Assembly (NCBI GenBank): GCA_020650975.1
Contig: JAIPMN010000516.1
Span: 1-44,032 of the forward strand
Direction of reading: 5' to 3'
DNA: 44,032 bases
DNA from: Apostichopus californicus
Taxonomy: Eukaryota > Echinodermata > Holothuroidea > Aspidochirotida > Stichopodidae
The number at the start of each line of letters is the position of its first letter. The first letter of the stretch is position 1. The notes under the pieces were generated by a model, which was given only the letters and a program-made list of their open reading frames with translations, made no database searches and had not been told where the DNA came from. This document shows, one piece after another, positions 24,801 through 31,800 of the stretch. A program made the translations under genes and the position numbers.

Positions 24801-26211
24801 GTTTACTTTCCGTTACTTGCAAGTGAATTTTTTCTTGTCGCTACAAAATGCAGACAGTAATGAAACGTGATACCTTGTTATCTTAATCTGGACCTGAGAT
24901 GTCCATCGCTGCTATATACACTGTGTTTTGGGTATTGACCGCAGCTGCATGTAGTGACTGTACACTAGTGTCTAATTACCGACGGTAGCAAGCTGTGTGT
25001 GTATTTTCTGGGTGTCTAACACTTCTGTTACACCTCAGTCGAAACTAGGTCAGATTACCGGCATGAGACGTTTCTTTGTGCGTGAGTATTCACACCCTTT
25101 AAAGTATAAAGTTTAAGCAAGATGACAAGACAACCCCCAATCATCTAGACGTCAACAAAAATTTAACTGGGATATGATTTGATTTGAGGTGGATGTGTGA
25201 CATTATAAATATCACCATAGCGACAAAGGTTTATCATAAAAAATGGGAGCGATGTTTGGTATTTATCATTACCTCATCTCACTATCTGTAATGTTCATCT
25301 CTGATAACAGGTGCGTGACTGGACCGAGGGCAAGGAGAATAACATCAGAGCTCTGCTATGTTCTATGCACACTGTCTTGTGGGAGGGAGAAACAAGGTGG
25401 AAACCAGCAACAATGGATAAATTAGTAACGGCTGATCAGGTAATTACCATACAAGGCAGATTGTAGAGGTAGAGTTGATATCCAGTAAGATGGGGGGGGG
25501 GGGTGGTGAGGAGGGGGACTGATCAGGTAAGCACCCTACAAGGCAGATTGTTTCGGTAGAGTTGATATCCAGTAAGATGGGGGGGGGGAGAGGGGGGCTG
25601 CTCAGATTGGGAGATTGTCATTGTTTGGTTAGTCATTGGCAGTAAAGAGCTTGTAATTTATAGTTGAGGTGTATAGTTCTGTGTTTTAGTACAAGTGGCG
25701 GTGGGTGGGGGGGTGGGGAGAGATGGGTGGAGCGGTAAGTATATGTAGGACTGATGGTGACTGTTGGGCACTAAGGAACTGATATGCTAGTCAAATGTAT
25801 ACTTGGAATTGGTTATTTACGTTTACCAAATTGTCATTTGTAAAATTCTTGTGTTCGTCATGTTTTTTTGGGTGTTTTCTAAATACTTCTAGGTTAGTTG
25901 TTGTACTATAACTGTTGTGTGTAACACTTTTTACTCCTTCTTGTTTTTCATTATTGTCCGTTAAAAAGTAGAAAGAACACCAGCCGTATTACTGAACATT
26001 TGTAAGTAAACAGCGCTAGAACTCTGACGGTCTTATCACTTTCTCTACTTTTGAATTGCAGGTGAAAAAATGGTATCGCAAAGCAGTTCTTTCTGTACAC
26101 CCTGACAAACTGGTGGACACACCGCAAGAGTCGCTGGCGAAATTAATATTCATGGAATTAAACGATGCCTGGGCAGAGTTTGAAGACAGCGGTAGTAAAT
26201 CTCTCTGCTAA
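692..26211 (+). CDS. GAK: Cyclin-G-associated kinase / auxilin-2 orthologue (complete, 23 coding exons)
   Basis: GAK is a clathrin-uncoating cofactor: it phosphorylates clathrin adaptors, binds phosphoinositide membranes and recruits Hsc70 through its J domain. Coding exons are 692-821, 4047-4108, 5207-5266, 5866-6120, 7805-7930, 8827-8916, 9423-9558, 10568-10738, 11887-12013, 12688-12886, 13418-13540, 15414-15547, 15730-15846, 16597-16677, 17900-18017, 18564-18643, 19566-19759, 20493-21493, 22042-22165, 23016-23258, 24064-24212, 25311-25439 and 26062-26211. They sum to 3999 nt (1332 residues plus stop), all introns are GT-AG and the frame is kept at every junction. Domains: kinase about residues 35-320 (Lys64, HRDLK 165-169, DFG 185-187); PTEN-like about 390-560; C2-like about 575-735; disordered DPF/DLL linker about 735-1190; J domain about 1230-1332 with HPD at 1296-1298. 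Length and order match animal GAK. The kinase plus J-domain combination excludes AAK1, which has no J domain, and neuronal auxilin, which has no kinase. Confidence 0.97.
822..4046 (+). other. GAK intron 1 (3.2 kb), no embedded gene seen
   Basis: This is the longest GAK intron. It contains short open frames on both strands (for example 1721-2059 plus and 3430-3741 minus) with no recognisable domain. At 2309-2336 a 14-bp TTAGGGCAGCACTG motif is repeated in tandem. Regulatory elements are plausible in a first intron but none can be named. Confidence 0.5.
4047..4108 (+). CDS. GAK: GAK coding exon 2 (glycine-rich loop and catalytic lysine)
   Basis: It completes Gly44 and runs to Lys64, encoding [20 protein letters not shown] and the VAIK-type lysine. 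The glycine-rich loop has the short NAK-family form EGGFAFVF. The acceptor is CTCTGTTACAG and the donor is AAG|GTAAAT. Confidence 0.95.
5207..5266 (+). CDS. GAK: GAK coding exon 3 (helix C)
   Basis: It encodes residues 65-84 ([20 protein letters not shown]). The glutamate in LHEI is the expected helix-C Glu that pairs with Lys64. The acceptor TTAACCCTTACAG is strong and the donor is CTG|GTAATT. Confidence 0.95.
5866..6120 (+). CDS. GAK: GAK coding exon 4 (kinase hinge to HRDLK catalytic loop)
   Basis: It encodes residues 85-169, beginning [20 protein letters not shown] and ending [14 protein letters not shown] supplies the catalytic Asp and Lys. The stretch is highly similar to human GAK ([26 protein letters not shown]). 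The end of this exon and its donor are duplicated downstream near 6209-6222. Confidence 0.97.
6121..6310 (+). repeat. Two-copy ~94-bp tandem duplication at the start of GAK intron 4
   Basis: The exon end and early intron (CTAAAG|GTGAAGTTT at about 6115-6129) recur as CTTAAAG|GTGAACTTT at about 6208-6223. The downstream blocks also match: ATTGATAAAGTAAATAAATA with ATTGATAAAATAAATAA, and the later ACACAAAATAACTTTGATT with ATACAAAATAATTTTAATT. The copy carries a decoy GT donor at 6215. Confidence 0.75.
7566..7628. repeat. 37-bp tandem duplication in GAK intron 4
   Basis: GAGTACCTTGGTTTATGCAT at 7566 recurs as GAGTACCTTGCTTTATGCAT at 7603, with another ATGCAT between. It is a local two-copy duplication with no sign of function. 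Confidence 0.6.
7805..7930 (+). CDS. GAK: GAK coding exon 5 (DFG and activation segment)
   Basis: It encodes residues 170-211: [20 protein letters not shown], then a hydrophilic activation segment. DFG is at 185-187. The intron falls immediately after HRDLK and the first residue is Leu where human GAK has Val. The acceptor is TAATCCTGTGCAG and the donor GAG|GTAATT. Confidence 0.96.
8086..8157. repeat. Compound microsatellite (GTGA)n then (GTCA)n
   Basis: About five GTGA units run directly into about a dozen perfect GTCA units, inside GAK intron 5. The sharp switch between two tetranucleotide phases suggests one G-to-C change spread by slippage. Confidence 0.95.
8827..8916 (+). CDS. GAK: GAK coding exon 6 (kinase P+1 loop, PPE motif)
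   Basis: It encodes residues 212-241. [20 protein letters not shown] matches the human TTPMYRTPEIIDLYSNFPIG segment, and PPE (222-224) takes the place of the usual APE motif. It ends in MDVW at TGG|GTAAGA. Confidence 0.96.
9423..9558 (+). CDS. GAK: GAK coding exon 7 (kinase C-lobe)
   Basis: It encodes residues 242-286 plus one base of Arg287. [20 protein letters not shown] and [13 protein letters not shown] match the human C-lobe. The donor is TAC|GTGAGT. The open frame that continues past the donor is intronic read-through. Confidence 0.96.
10299..10500. repeat. Two copies of a palindrome-containing repeat (AGACTTGATCAAGTCT)
   Basis: The perfect 16-bp palindrome AGACTTGATCAAGTCT occurs at 10299-10314 and 10485-10500 in GAK intron 7. 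Each is followed by a related stretch (ACCAGAGCAACGTGTGCAAC versus ACGAGAGCAAAATATGCAAC). This looks like a local duplication of a palindromic unit. Confidence 0.7.
10568..10738 (+). CDS. GAK: GAK coding exon 8 (end of kinase domain)
   Basis: It completes Arg287 and runs to about residue 344. [20 protein letters not shown] corresponds to human RAMLQVNPEERLSIAEVVHQ and contains the invariant C-lobe Arg. [10 protein letters not shown] closes the domain. The rest is a divergent linker to the PTEN-like domain. Confidence 0.96.
10885..11386. repeat. Two-copy ~264-bp tandem duplication in GAK intron 8
   Basis: Copy 1 (about 10885-11148) and copy 2 (about 11149-11386) both begin CTATCGTTTCCATTTT, pass through a poly-C run, share GTAAAGCTTAATTTAAGGAT and end near TATTTCCTAGCCA. 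They differ by scattered substitutions and C-run length. Confidence 0.9.
11887..12013 (+). CDS. GAK: GAK coding exon 9 (linker to PTEN-like domain)
   Basis: It completes codon 344 and ends after two bases of Ser386. [19 protein letters not shown] aligns with human RLFTNLKDTSSKVIQSVA, the amphipathic segment just before the PTEN-like fold. It is short on the kinase side compared with the human linker. Confidence 0.94.
12688..12886 (+). CDS. GAK: GAK coding exon 10 (PTEN-like domain, N-terminal part)
   Basis: It covers residues 386-452. [20 protein letters not shown] is nearly identical to human [40 protein letters not shown] and [11 protein letters not shown] follow. The acceptor is TTCCTTTTGTAG and the donor AGA|GTAAGT, in phase 0. 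Confidence 0.97.
13418..13540 (+). CDS. GAK: GAK coding exon 11 (PTEN-like domain up to the P-loop)
   Basis: It covers residues 453-493, [20 protein letters not shown] through NVCIVHCT, and ends in phase 0 just before DGK of the P-loop. The last ~55 nt of the exon and its donor (ACG|GTAAGA) are the founding unit of the downstream repeat array. Confidence 0.96.
13541..14560 (+). repeat. 70-bp minisatellite built from the 3' end of GAK exon 11 and its 5' splice site
   Basis: Units beginning GTAAGAATTGTACATAGTAA or GTAATAATTGTACACAGTAA start at 13541, 13611, 13681, 13751, 13821, 13891 and 13961, exactly 70 bp apart. Each contains CATGTATCTTAGGCTACAG, then AATGTCTGCATAGTTCACTG and TACG, which copies the exon end. 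More divergent and longer units, some keeping the exon-like GAAGGACCCACAG, continue to about 14560. The young units lack those 12 bases, a deletion between two ACAG repeats. The array reads as local amplification spreading from the exon junction. Confidence 0.93.
14815..14892. repeat. Tandem duplication flanking the retrotransposon insertion
   Basis: A unit ATCTGGTCA...TTAGTTATCATTACTCTGG...CCATTT at 14818-14870 is followed by a second copy starting ATCTGGTCACATGTGCTGTT at 14871. The rest of the second copy (GTTATCATTACTCTGACAGC) appears only at 15361, beyond the retroelement. The element therefore interrupts copy two. Confidence 0.75.
14893..15359 (-). mobile_element. 5'-truncated non-LTR retrotransposon tail (CR1/L2-like reverse transcriptase C-terminus)
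   Basis: Read on the minus strand, it encodes [46 protein letters not shown] and, after a frameshift near 15150, [19 protein letters not shown] and [14 protein letters not shown]. This is the characteristic C-terminal end of CR1/L2/jockey-type ORF2 proteins. An in-frame stop lies just upstream of RRATRM. The 3' tail on the minus strand is (CTAAA)n-like, the short tandem tail typical of this class. It is a dead copy inside GAK intron 11, antisense to the gene. Confidence 0.82.
15414..15547 (+). CDS. GAK: GAK coding exon 12 (inactive PTEN-like P-loop)
   Basis: It covers residues 494-537 plus two bases of Arg538. [20 protein letters not shown] follows HCT from exon 11, giving a P-loop HCTDGKASS. 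The arginine of the catalytic HCx5R signature is replaced by Ser, as in human GAK (HCMDGRAAS), so no phosphatase activity is expected. It ends PSQK plus AG before GTAAAG. Confidence 0.96.
15730..15846 (+). CDS. GAK: GAK coding exon 13 (PTEN-like to C2 boundary)
   Basis: It completes Arg538 and encodes [20 protein letters not shown], then [16 protein letters not shown]. Human GAK has YIEYMCDMVAEEPITPHSKP and TPVPLFSKQ here. The acceptor has a long T run before GCTGTCAG and the donor is AG|GTACCC. Confidence 0.95.
16597..16677 (+). CDS. GAK: GAK coding exon 14 (start of C2-like domain)
   Basis: It completes an Arg and encodes [20 protein letters not shown] then QEYEKM. Human GAK has [20 protein letters not shown]. 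This is the first beta-strands of the PTEN-type C2 fold. It ends two bases into an Arg codon at AG|GTAAAC. Confidence 0.96.
16712..16779. repeat. 54-bp tandem duplication carrying a 14-bp palindrome
   Basis: CACATGATCATGTG is perfect at 16712-16725 and 16766-16779. Each copy is followed by TGGTT(T/C)ACTTGAGCAGTGGGATT. It lies just inside GAK intron 14. Confidence 0.9.
17900..18017 (+). CDS. GAK: GAK coding exon 15 (C2-like domain)
   Basis: It runs to residue 643: [39 protein letters not shown]. Human GAK has FKIEDGKAVIPLGVTVQGDV and IVIYHARSTLGGRLQAK. The acceptor TTATTATTATTAG is T-rich and the donor is AAG|GTATGG. Confidence 0.95.
18564..18643 (+). CDS. GAK: GAK coding exon 16 (C2-like domain)
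   Basis: It encodes residues 644-669 plus two bases: [20 protein letters not shown] and [17 protein letters not shown] aligns with human MFQIQFHTGFV. The donor is AAA|GTGAGT and the first base of exon 17 completes Lys. Confidence 0.94.
19566..19759 (+). CDS. GAK: GAK coding exon 17 (end of C2-like domain)
   Basis: It covers residues 670-734. [20 protein letters not shown] aligns loosely with human YDLDACDIQEKYPDLFQVNL. APWE and NPKILFSSREEQ in human correspond to APWE and [13 protein letters not shown] here. It ends QYG|GTAAGT, matching human SKFGK. Confidence 0.94.
20493..21493 (+). CDS. GAK: GAK coding exon 18 (large disordered linker with DPF and DLL motifs)
   Basis: This 1001-nt exon encodes residues 735-1068, open throughout. 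It is Ser/Asn/Pro/Gln-rich and contains five FDPF motifs, one VDPF, and clathrin-box-like DLL motifs ([22 protein letters not shown]). DPF motifs bind the AP-2 appendage and DLL/DLF motifs bind clathrin in AP180, auxilin and GAK. Near its start an acidic block of eight Asp residues is encoded by a GAC/GAT microsatellite at about 20640-20663. This linker is organised quite differently from human GAK. Confidence 0.94.
22042..22165 (+). CDS. GAK: GAK coding exon 19 (linker, last FDPF motif)
   Basis: It covers residues 1069-1109, [20 protein letters not shown] and [12 protein letters not shown], with one base of a split Gly. PDLMAGW resembles human PDLLGGW, and FDPFGDL resembles PFADLGDL. The acceptor is TCATCTCCGCAG and the donor CAG|GTAAGT. 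Confidence 0.92.
23016..23258 (+). CDS. GAK: GAK coding exon 20 (Gln/Pro-rich linker ending in a conserved block)
   Basis: It covers residues 1110-1190. A Gln/His/Pro-rich low-complexity segment leads to [20 protein letters not shown], the counterpart of human RPNYASNFSVIGAREERG. It ends TPGPR plus G at GAG|GTAATG. The last ~60 nt and the donor are re-copied downstream. Confidence 0.93.
23259..23513 (+). repeat. G-rich tandem duplication of GAK exon 20 3' end and its 5' splice site
   Basis: CAGTCATCAGTCATGGGGG and GGTAGAGGG units repeat several times. The exon end GGGAAATCTTTTACCCCTGG plus ACCAAGAG|GTAATG is copied exactly at 23373-23406. It appears again at about 23479-23506, where the junction has decayed to ACCAGAAGTAG. 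The frame of exon 20 meets TAG at 23306-23308, so reading through would truncate GAK. Confidence 0.9.
24064..24212 (+). CDS. GAK: GAK coding exon 21 (pre-J segment)
   Basis: It covers residues 1191-1240: [40 protein letters not shown] and VLK. Human GAK has ENDFEDLLSNQGFSSRSDKK and KTIAEMRKQDLAKDTDPLKL. This is the conserved helix leading into the J domain. The donor is AAG|GTACGT. Confidence 0.96.
25311..25439 (+). CDS. GAK: GAK coding exon 22 (auxilin-type J domain, first half)
   Basis: It covers residues 1241-1283. [20 protein letters not shown] and [10 protein letters not shown] match human [20 protein letters not shown] and TVLWDGESRW. This is the auxilin-specific extension of the J domain. 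Its end CTGATCAG|GTAATT is copied 87 bp downstream with a donor of better consensus. Confidence 0.97.
25431..25610 (+). repeat. Two-copy 87-bp tandem duplication of GAK exon 22 end and 5' splice site
   Basis: CTGATCAG|GTAATTACCATACAAGGC at 25432 recurs as CTGATCAG|GTAAGCACCCTACAAGGC at 25519. Both copies continue through GGTAGAGTTGATATCCAGTA and AGATGGGG into a poly-G tract. Extending the exon to the second donor at 25527 would add 87 nt in frame but meets TAG after eight codons. Confidence 0.92.
26062..26211 (+). CDS. GAK: GAK coding exon 23 (J domain HPD and stop)
   Basis: It covers residues 1284-1332. [19 protein letters not shown] carries HPD at 1296-1298, the tripeptide that stimulates Hsc70 ATPase. 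[15 protein letters not shown] matches human [15 protein letters not shown]. The TAA stop is at 26209-26211. Confidence 0.98.
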   Translation: MKKWYRKAVLSVHPDKLVDTPQESLAKLIFMELNDAWAEFEDSGSKSLC

Positions 26212-26956
26212 CGGGTGGAGAAGCGGACGAATCCGTGATTTGTATAAAGTCAAGAAGATAAAAAAGTATTTAAATTGTTTACCAACTCATCCATTCATAC
26301 CAGCCACTTTCAGTGTGTGATTCCTAGTATTAATTTTGACAAGACCATTCCCCACTAATAAGAAGAAACCTCATCCTTTTTTGTTCCTGTAGAAAGAAAG
26401 TCATTCCATGTTGTGACCCTGGTAACATTTGAGTGCGTATAAATAGGTGTTAATCCCATATATCTAATAACGACCATCTCCAGTGTAGAAGATTGTGTTT
26501 ACTAGAAAATAATTGCCTGCCTGCCGGTAAAATTCTGGTAAAGTCTCCCATGATTCTCAGCTTTGGGATAAGAGTGTTTGTTCTTTTCAAAGGGGGCATT
26601 GGTGATAGCTTGATAAGTCTAACACTGTCATGATCTTACATAATCACATTTGTAAAGCAGGACTGGTGCTGTCGAGTGTACCAATTCAGTGAAGTTGGTT
26701 TGGTTTTTTCTCGCACAGGCTGTCTCGTCTTGAAAAAGTAATGAAGATCTCCCGTCACAGCAGTCATTGGTAATTTGTTGCGGTGTCGTGCAACAACAAG
26801 TTTAAAATCTTCCAAAAGAGTCACATTGCAAAACAAACATTTAATGCTAAACCTTCTTGGTGTATATTTTTGCATATACAAATCTGGGCTGCAATTGTAA
26901 TTACTAGTTTATTACAAATTTATCATATAAAAACTAAAACCATTGGTAATACTAAC

Positions 26957-26962
26957 AATAAA
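26957..26962 (+). terminator. Candidate GAK polyadenylation signal AATAAA
   Basis: This is the first canonical hexamer after the GAK stop codon, giving a 3' UTR of about 0.77 kb. GT/T-rich sequence follows at about 27010-27080. Further hexamers lie downstream, so alternative ends are possible. Confidence 0.45.
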
Positions 26963-27363
26963 CTCATGTACCTCCTTCAGTGTGAAAAGGTAAGAAGTTG
27001 AGCATATTTTTATGTCTTAAATGTTATTTTAAAATTGATCTTTTCTTTTAACCCCTATGCAAAGATTTGTTTTTAGTTGGGTATTTCTGTAATACAGAGG
27101 GAGTTTGTTATTGTTATCAAAACCGAGGACAGTTTATCGTTGTCACCCGTTAAGTGTGTCAAGTTACTCATTGGTGGTTCTGTTAACTAGGTGAGAGTCT
27201 TACTTATATAAGACACCAAACGAAAGTTTCTCACAAAATTATTTAAAAAGCTTAACCCTCACATTACGACCCGAGTCTATTTGGTAAAAGTTTTAAGATG
27301 AGTTTCTTTATTTTACCAGATTTTAACTGTTGTAAAAAAAAAACTTGGATCATCTGTGTCCAT

Positions 27364-27727
27364 CTGCAGAATGAATCAAATATTTATTGACACACCTGAC
27401 CTGATGTTGTCTAATTCTATATATACATACATATATATAGATATAAATAGTATTTCTATCCCTACTGGGGAAAATATTAATATTCATGAATATTGAGTAA
27501 ATATATAAGTACCATCTGGCAGGCTCTGATCTTGGTGAATCCTTGTGCAGAATGAATCAAATATTTATTGACACACCTGACGTGCTGTGTCTATTCAATA
27601 TATATATATACATATAAATAATTTTTCTATCCCTATGGGGGAAAATATAAATATTCATGATGATTACTGTTATTCATGAATATTCAGTAAAGTAAAGTAT
27701 CATCTGGCAGTCTCAGATCTTGGTCAG
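27364..27727. repeat. Two-copy ~181-bp tandem duplication between the convergent genes
   Basis: GCAGAATGAATCAAATATTT starts copies near 27366 and 27547. Both then share ATTGACACACCTGAC, an AT microsatellite, TTTCTATCCCTA, TATTCATGAATATT and ATCTGGCAG. The copies differ in the length of the TATATA tract. Confidence 0.9.
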
Positions 27728-28104
27728 TATTCATGTCACAAACTTTCATACAAATTATAAAACATAAGCATCTTCCTAAACGAACAATGATAATAATACT
27801 GTTGTATCTCTGCTGTGGCATCTTTATCAAGGTGTTAAATATCAGCTGAAAAAAATAAAATAATATAATGCCCCTCTTGGGCACCTCTTTGAAAGTTGAT
27901 GTAAAACGTTAAAATACAGCCATCCATATACACTATTCCACAACAAGACAAGTGGTACAAAGTGGTTGCCATGTTAACAGTTCTCTACACATCCACTACT
28001 TGACTATACTGCCAGACATCACTAACTAGAGTGAACTATATATGTTTGAATGTCTATCAAAAGATTGATGTTTTTATTACTATTATTATAATTATGTGAT
28101 TATA

Positions 28105-28110
28105 TTTATT
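28105..28110 (-). terminator. Candidate CCDC78 polyadenylation signal AATAAA
   Basis: TTTATT on the plus strand reads AATAAA on the minus strand, about 0.7 kb after the CCDC78 stop. A second one lies at 28073-28078. An ATTAAA variant at 28773-28778 could give a much shorter UTR. Confidence 0.4.
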
Positions 28111-28717
28111 ACATGAGATAACTTTAAAGCAATAGTAGTAACTTGTAAGAAAGCATCATGTACCATTTAAGAGATTGAGAAGAGATCCCAAAGAGGAACT
28201 GCCAATGTTAGAATGCTTGGTACTCTTTCATCTCCTCGTCACTCTTTAATAAAACCTGTTATTATGTATCTCTTCTGTCACTTCTTCTTTCCTTGTCATA
28301 ATATCTTCTTGGGAAGAACTAATATTCCCAATAAAATTTGGGAAGAAATATATATAATATAATATCTTCTTGGGAAAAGCACATGCAGTTTTGGTTTGTG
28401 ACCCTAATACCTTGCATTATTTCACTGGAAGGCTTTTGATGAAATCCACCACTGATCAAGTTGATTTCCATTGCAAGATAAAATCTTGAACGGTTTGGAA
28501 TATTTGTCATTGCCACACGCACCAAATTAGTTGGACGTTGAATGCGATAGATGTTGAGTTGATGATATTGGCCAGTTTGAAGTCAGCCTTTGTTCCATCC
28601 TGGATGTAACAACATTTCACTTGAGGGAAAAATCTATAGGTTGTCCAAGTTCAGTCAAGTACTATTATCTTTGAACAAACCTCAGTGGGTATGATATTGT
28701 CACGTTAATCGACGATG

Positions 28718-28772
28718 TCGACGGTTGGAATGAGTCGACGGTTGGAATGAGTTGACGGTTGGAAAGAGTTGA
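28718..28772. repeat. Three tandem copies of an ~18-bp GACGGTTGGAA repeat
   Basis: GTCGACGGTTGGAATGA, GTCGACGGTTGGAATGA and GTTGACGGTTGGAAAGA follow each other within the presumed CCDC78 3' UTR. The last copy ends about 30 bases from the stop codon. Confidence 0.9.
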
Positions 28773-28801
28773 TTTAATGGAGTTGAATTGCTTTCTACGG
28801 A

Positions 28802-28889
28802 TCAAAACTGAGGAAATGTTCTTGTCGGTTTGTAGTACTGATCAGTGTTACCAAGCTTGAGTCGAAGGTTGTTAATTTCCTCTCTGTAC
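28802..28889 (-). CDS. CCDC78: CCDC78 last coding exon (stop)
   Basis: It completes an Arg and encodes YREEINNLRLKLGNTDQYYK then PTRTFPQF and TGA (28804-28802). Human CCDC78 ends YKQEILRLRKLAG with a short tail. The acceptor is TTTTCTAACAG. Confidence 0.92.
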
Positions 28890-31800
28890 CTGTTAGAAAA
28901 GAGAAATAGTTGAGACATTTACCATTTCTATCGTCATCAATTCCATATTCTATCCGTCATCCATCAAGGAGATCAAGTTGACATGTTTGTCTTAAAGCTG
29001 AGGAACGAGAATCATTTTTTTTGTTTAAAACCTTTACTCACAAATGAAGTGACACAAAGGTTTGTTTGAGCAACACATGAAAATGGTGTCCTTTATACCA
29101 AAATCTGCCGTAATAATGTCTCTCATAACAGTCTGTCATATACATTAAATCAGTTTGAAAAATGCTAAACTTAGCAACGAAAGGTGCTTAGTTAGTGCAG
29201 AGAATTAATCTAACCTAGTCATGCTTAATTGATATATTGATAAAGGTTCAATCCTTAGTTTGCCAGCTTATCTGTGAACTTACCTAGGAATTTCTTTCCT
29301 GATGTATCTACTGCTCTCTGCTAGCTGTTCTTCCAGGAGGGCATTACTGGCTAGTAATGAAGCTCTCTCCTTCTCAATCTCCTCCTGTGTCAGGGAGAAG
29401 AAGAAGAAGAAGAAACTACTGTCTGATTGATTCAAAAGTAACCAGTAGTAACCAGCTGACTACAGTATAATCAGTAACTATCGACTTAAGTTACAATCTG
29501 AAACTGATCAACTAGTTGCTGTTTGTCTACCCACTGTGCCGCAATCGGACCCATTCCGATTACAAACCTGATGATAGCTTTAGAGTCTGTATAAGAGCTA
29601 AGAAGCAACCGCCAACTACATAGCCAGCACACATATACAAACACTGGACTTTCAAACTACCAATCAATCTTGAGAATTATATATAAGATAAACTGAAAGA
29701 CTGGAAAGCTATAAACTCCAGCTTGTATGAAGCAGTGGGCAAACCTGAACAGAAAATCAGACACAATTACAAGTAAGTACCCATTCCATAGAATGCCACT
29801 CTCAACGACAAGAGAATACTCTTATGAGCTTTGGAATCCAAAACTAGGATCCAAATTTGAAATTGAAAAACTTTATTTTTCGGCCAATTATTTTGTAAGG
29901 CAATACCCTTATGATTTTTTCAAAGTTTGGCCAAAATCATGACTTTTTTATTTCTTTCCAAAATCATGCGTGGGATAGGTGACACCCTTCTGATGACCTG
30001 CCAGTCAACAATAATCTCATAATCCGTCCCTTTTTTGAAATTGGACCAAGTTTATGACGAAATGTCAAATATCATTTTCATATTTAAAGGCTTAAAATTC
30101 CATAGAATGCCACTTTCAACTTCAAGATGATACTCTTATGAGCTATGGGAATCCAAAACGAGGATCCAAATTTGAAATTGAAAAACTTTATTTTTCGGCC
30201 AATTATTTTGTAAGGCTATATACCCTTATGATTTTTTCAAATTTTGGCCAAAATCATGACTTTTTTATTTCTTTCTTAAATCATGCGTGGGATAGGTGAC
30301 ACCCTTCTGATGACCTGCCAGTCAACAATTAACTCATAATCCGTCCTTTTTTTTTAATTGGACCAAGTTTTTATGACGAAATGTCAAATATCCTTTTCAT
30401 ATTTAAAGGCTTAAAATTCCAGAGAATGCCATTTTTAATTTCAAGAGGATACTCCTATGAGCTATGGGTATCTCAAACGAGCATCCAAATTTGAAATTCA
30501 AAAACTTTTATTTTGTGGCCAATTATTTTGTAAATTTCGAAAATGTTTTAATTATTTTGAGGCTTAAATTTCCATAAAAAAACACTTTTAACTGGATTAA
30601 CTTACCTGTTGTTCTTGAAACTTGGCCTTCATAACGTCCAATGACTTATCACTAACTCTGAAATGAAAAAAAACAACCAAAATTTTCTTCTTGTTATAAT
30701 GTTATTATATTAAGATCTGCTCAAGTAAAATCTTGCTATACCTTCTGTAGCCAGGTAGTCACTACGATGTCATATTTACTGCATTGAGCAACAACACATA
30801 TTTCGGCTATCCATAAAGAACTCTGGTAAAATTAGTAGGCAGGCTCACATTTGAGACAGCAAAGATAACTTTACTAATCTTCAATCACACATTATTTCGG
30901 CTCTCCATAAATTTGGGTAAAGTCAGAAAGCAGGCTCACATCTTAGAGAGCAGAGATTCAAATCCCACATTATTTCAGCTGTTCATAAAGAGCTTGGGTT
31001 AAGTCAGAAAGATTATTAACTAATCTTCAATCACACATTATTTTTGGCTCTCCATAAAGACCACGGGTTAAGTCAGAATGCAGGCTCACATCTGAGACAG
31101 CAAAGGTATCTTAACTAATCTTCAATCTTGATTTGTGAAATCATCCAAAACTTCAGGTTAGTGATGCTATATTTGACTATGTTTTGGCCTAAGGCAATCA
31201 GGAAGACATACATTTGCTTCATGCAAGTTTTAGATGATTTCACCCTTTAGGAACACAGGCAAGCAAACGATTGCATTTATACAGACTGGAGGAAATATCT
31301 ACCAGCAGTGTCTATTGAAAGTTAAGTAGGAGAGAATCATTGACTGAATCTGGTGGCATTGGTACCACAAAGAGAACACTGGTCGCAAGCTTAGTTCACT
31401 TAATATTCTAAGATACGAGAGCAATGTCCTAAGCGGTCTGTTCTCTGTCAAATGACATCACCAAGAAATAAACAACAAATTGAGAATTACATCCAAAAAT
31501 AATGCAACAGCACATGCAACAGAACTTTTAAAATAGTTTAATTTTGATTGTGAAGCTATTATTATTTCAATAAACATCATTTTATATCTCAAAAATTACA
31601 TCCCTGTGTCTTCATTTATATCTAACATTCTGAAAATACACCAGTAATGAAATCTGTATGTTTGTCTTTGTTCTTGCAAATGCTGCAATGAGGATACTAT
31701 TCTTAAGTCATCTTAAACATTTAATAGATTGTACAAAATGATTCTAAAGTGTCGACCCTGCACACACTTTCAAGAAGTAGAGTGTAAACTATCTTATGTG

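Larger units (their letters stand above)
26212..28801. other. Convergent 3' UTR region between GAK and CCDC78
   Basis: No coding exon is recognised here. Plus-strand AATAAA signals lie at 26957-26962, 27854-27859, 28248-28253 and 28330-28335. Minus-strand AATAAA signals lie at 28105-28110 and 28073-28078, with a closer ATTAAA at 28773-28778. Which signals are used is not visible. The positions allow the two 3' UTRs to overlap tail to tail. Confidence 0.55.
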
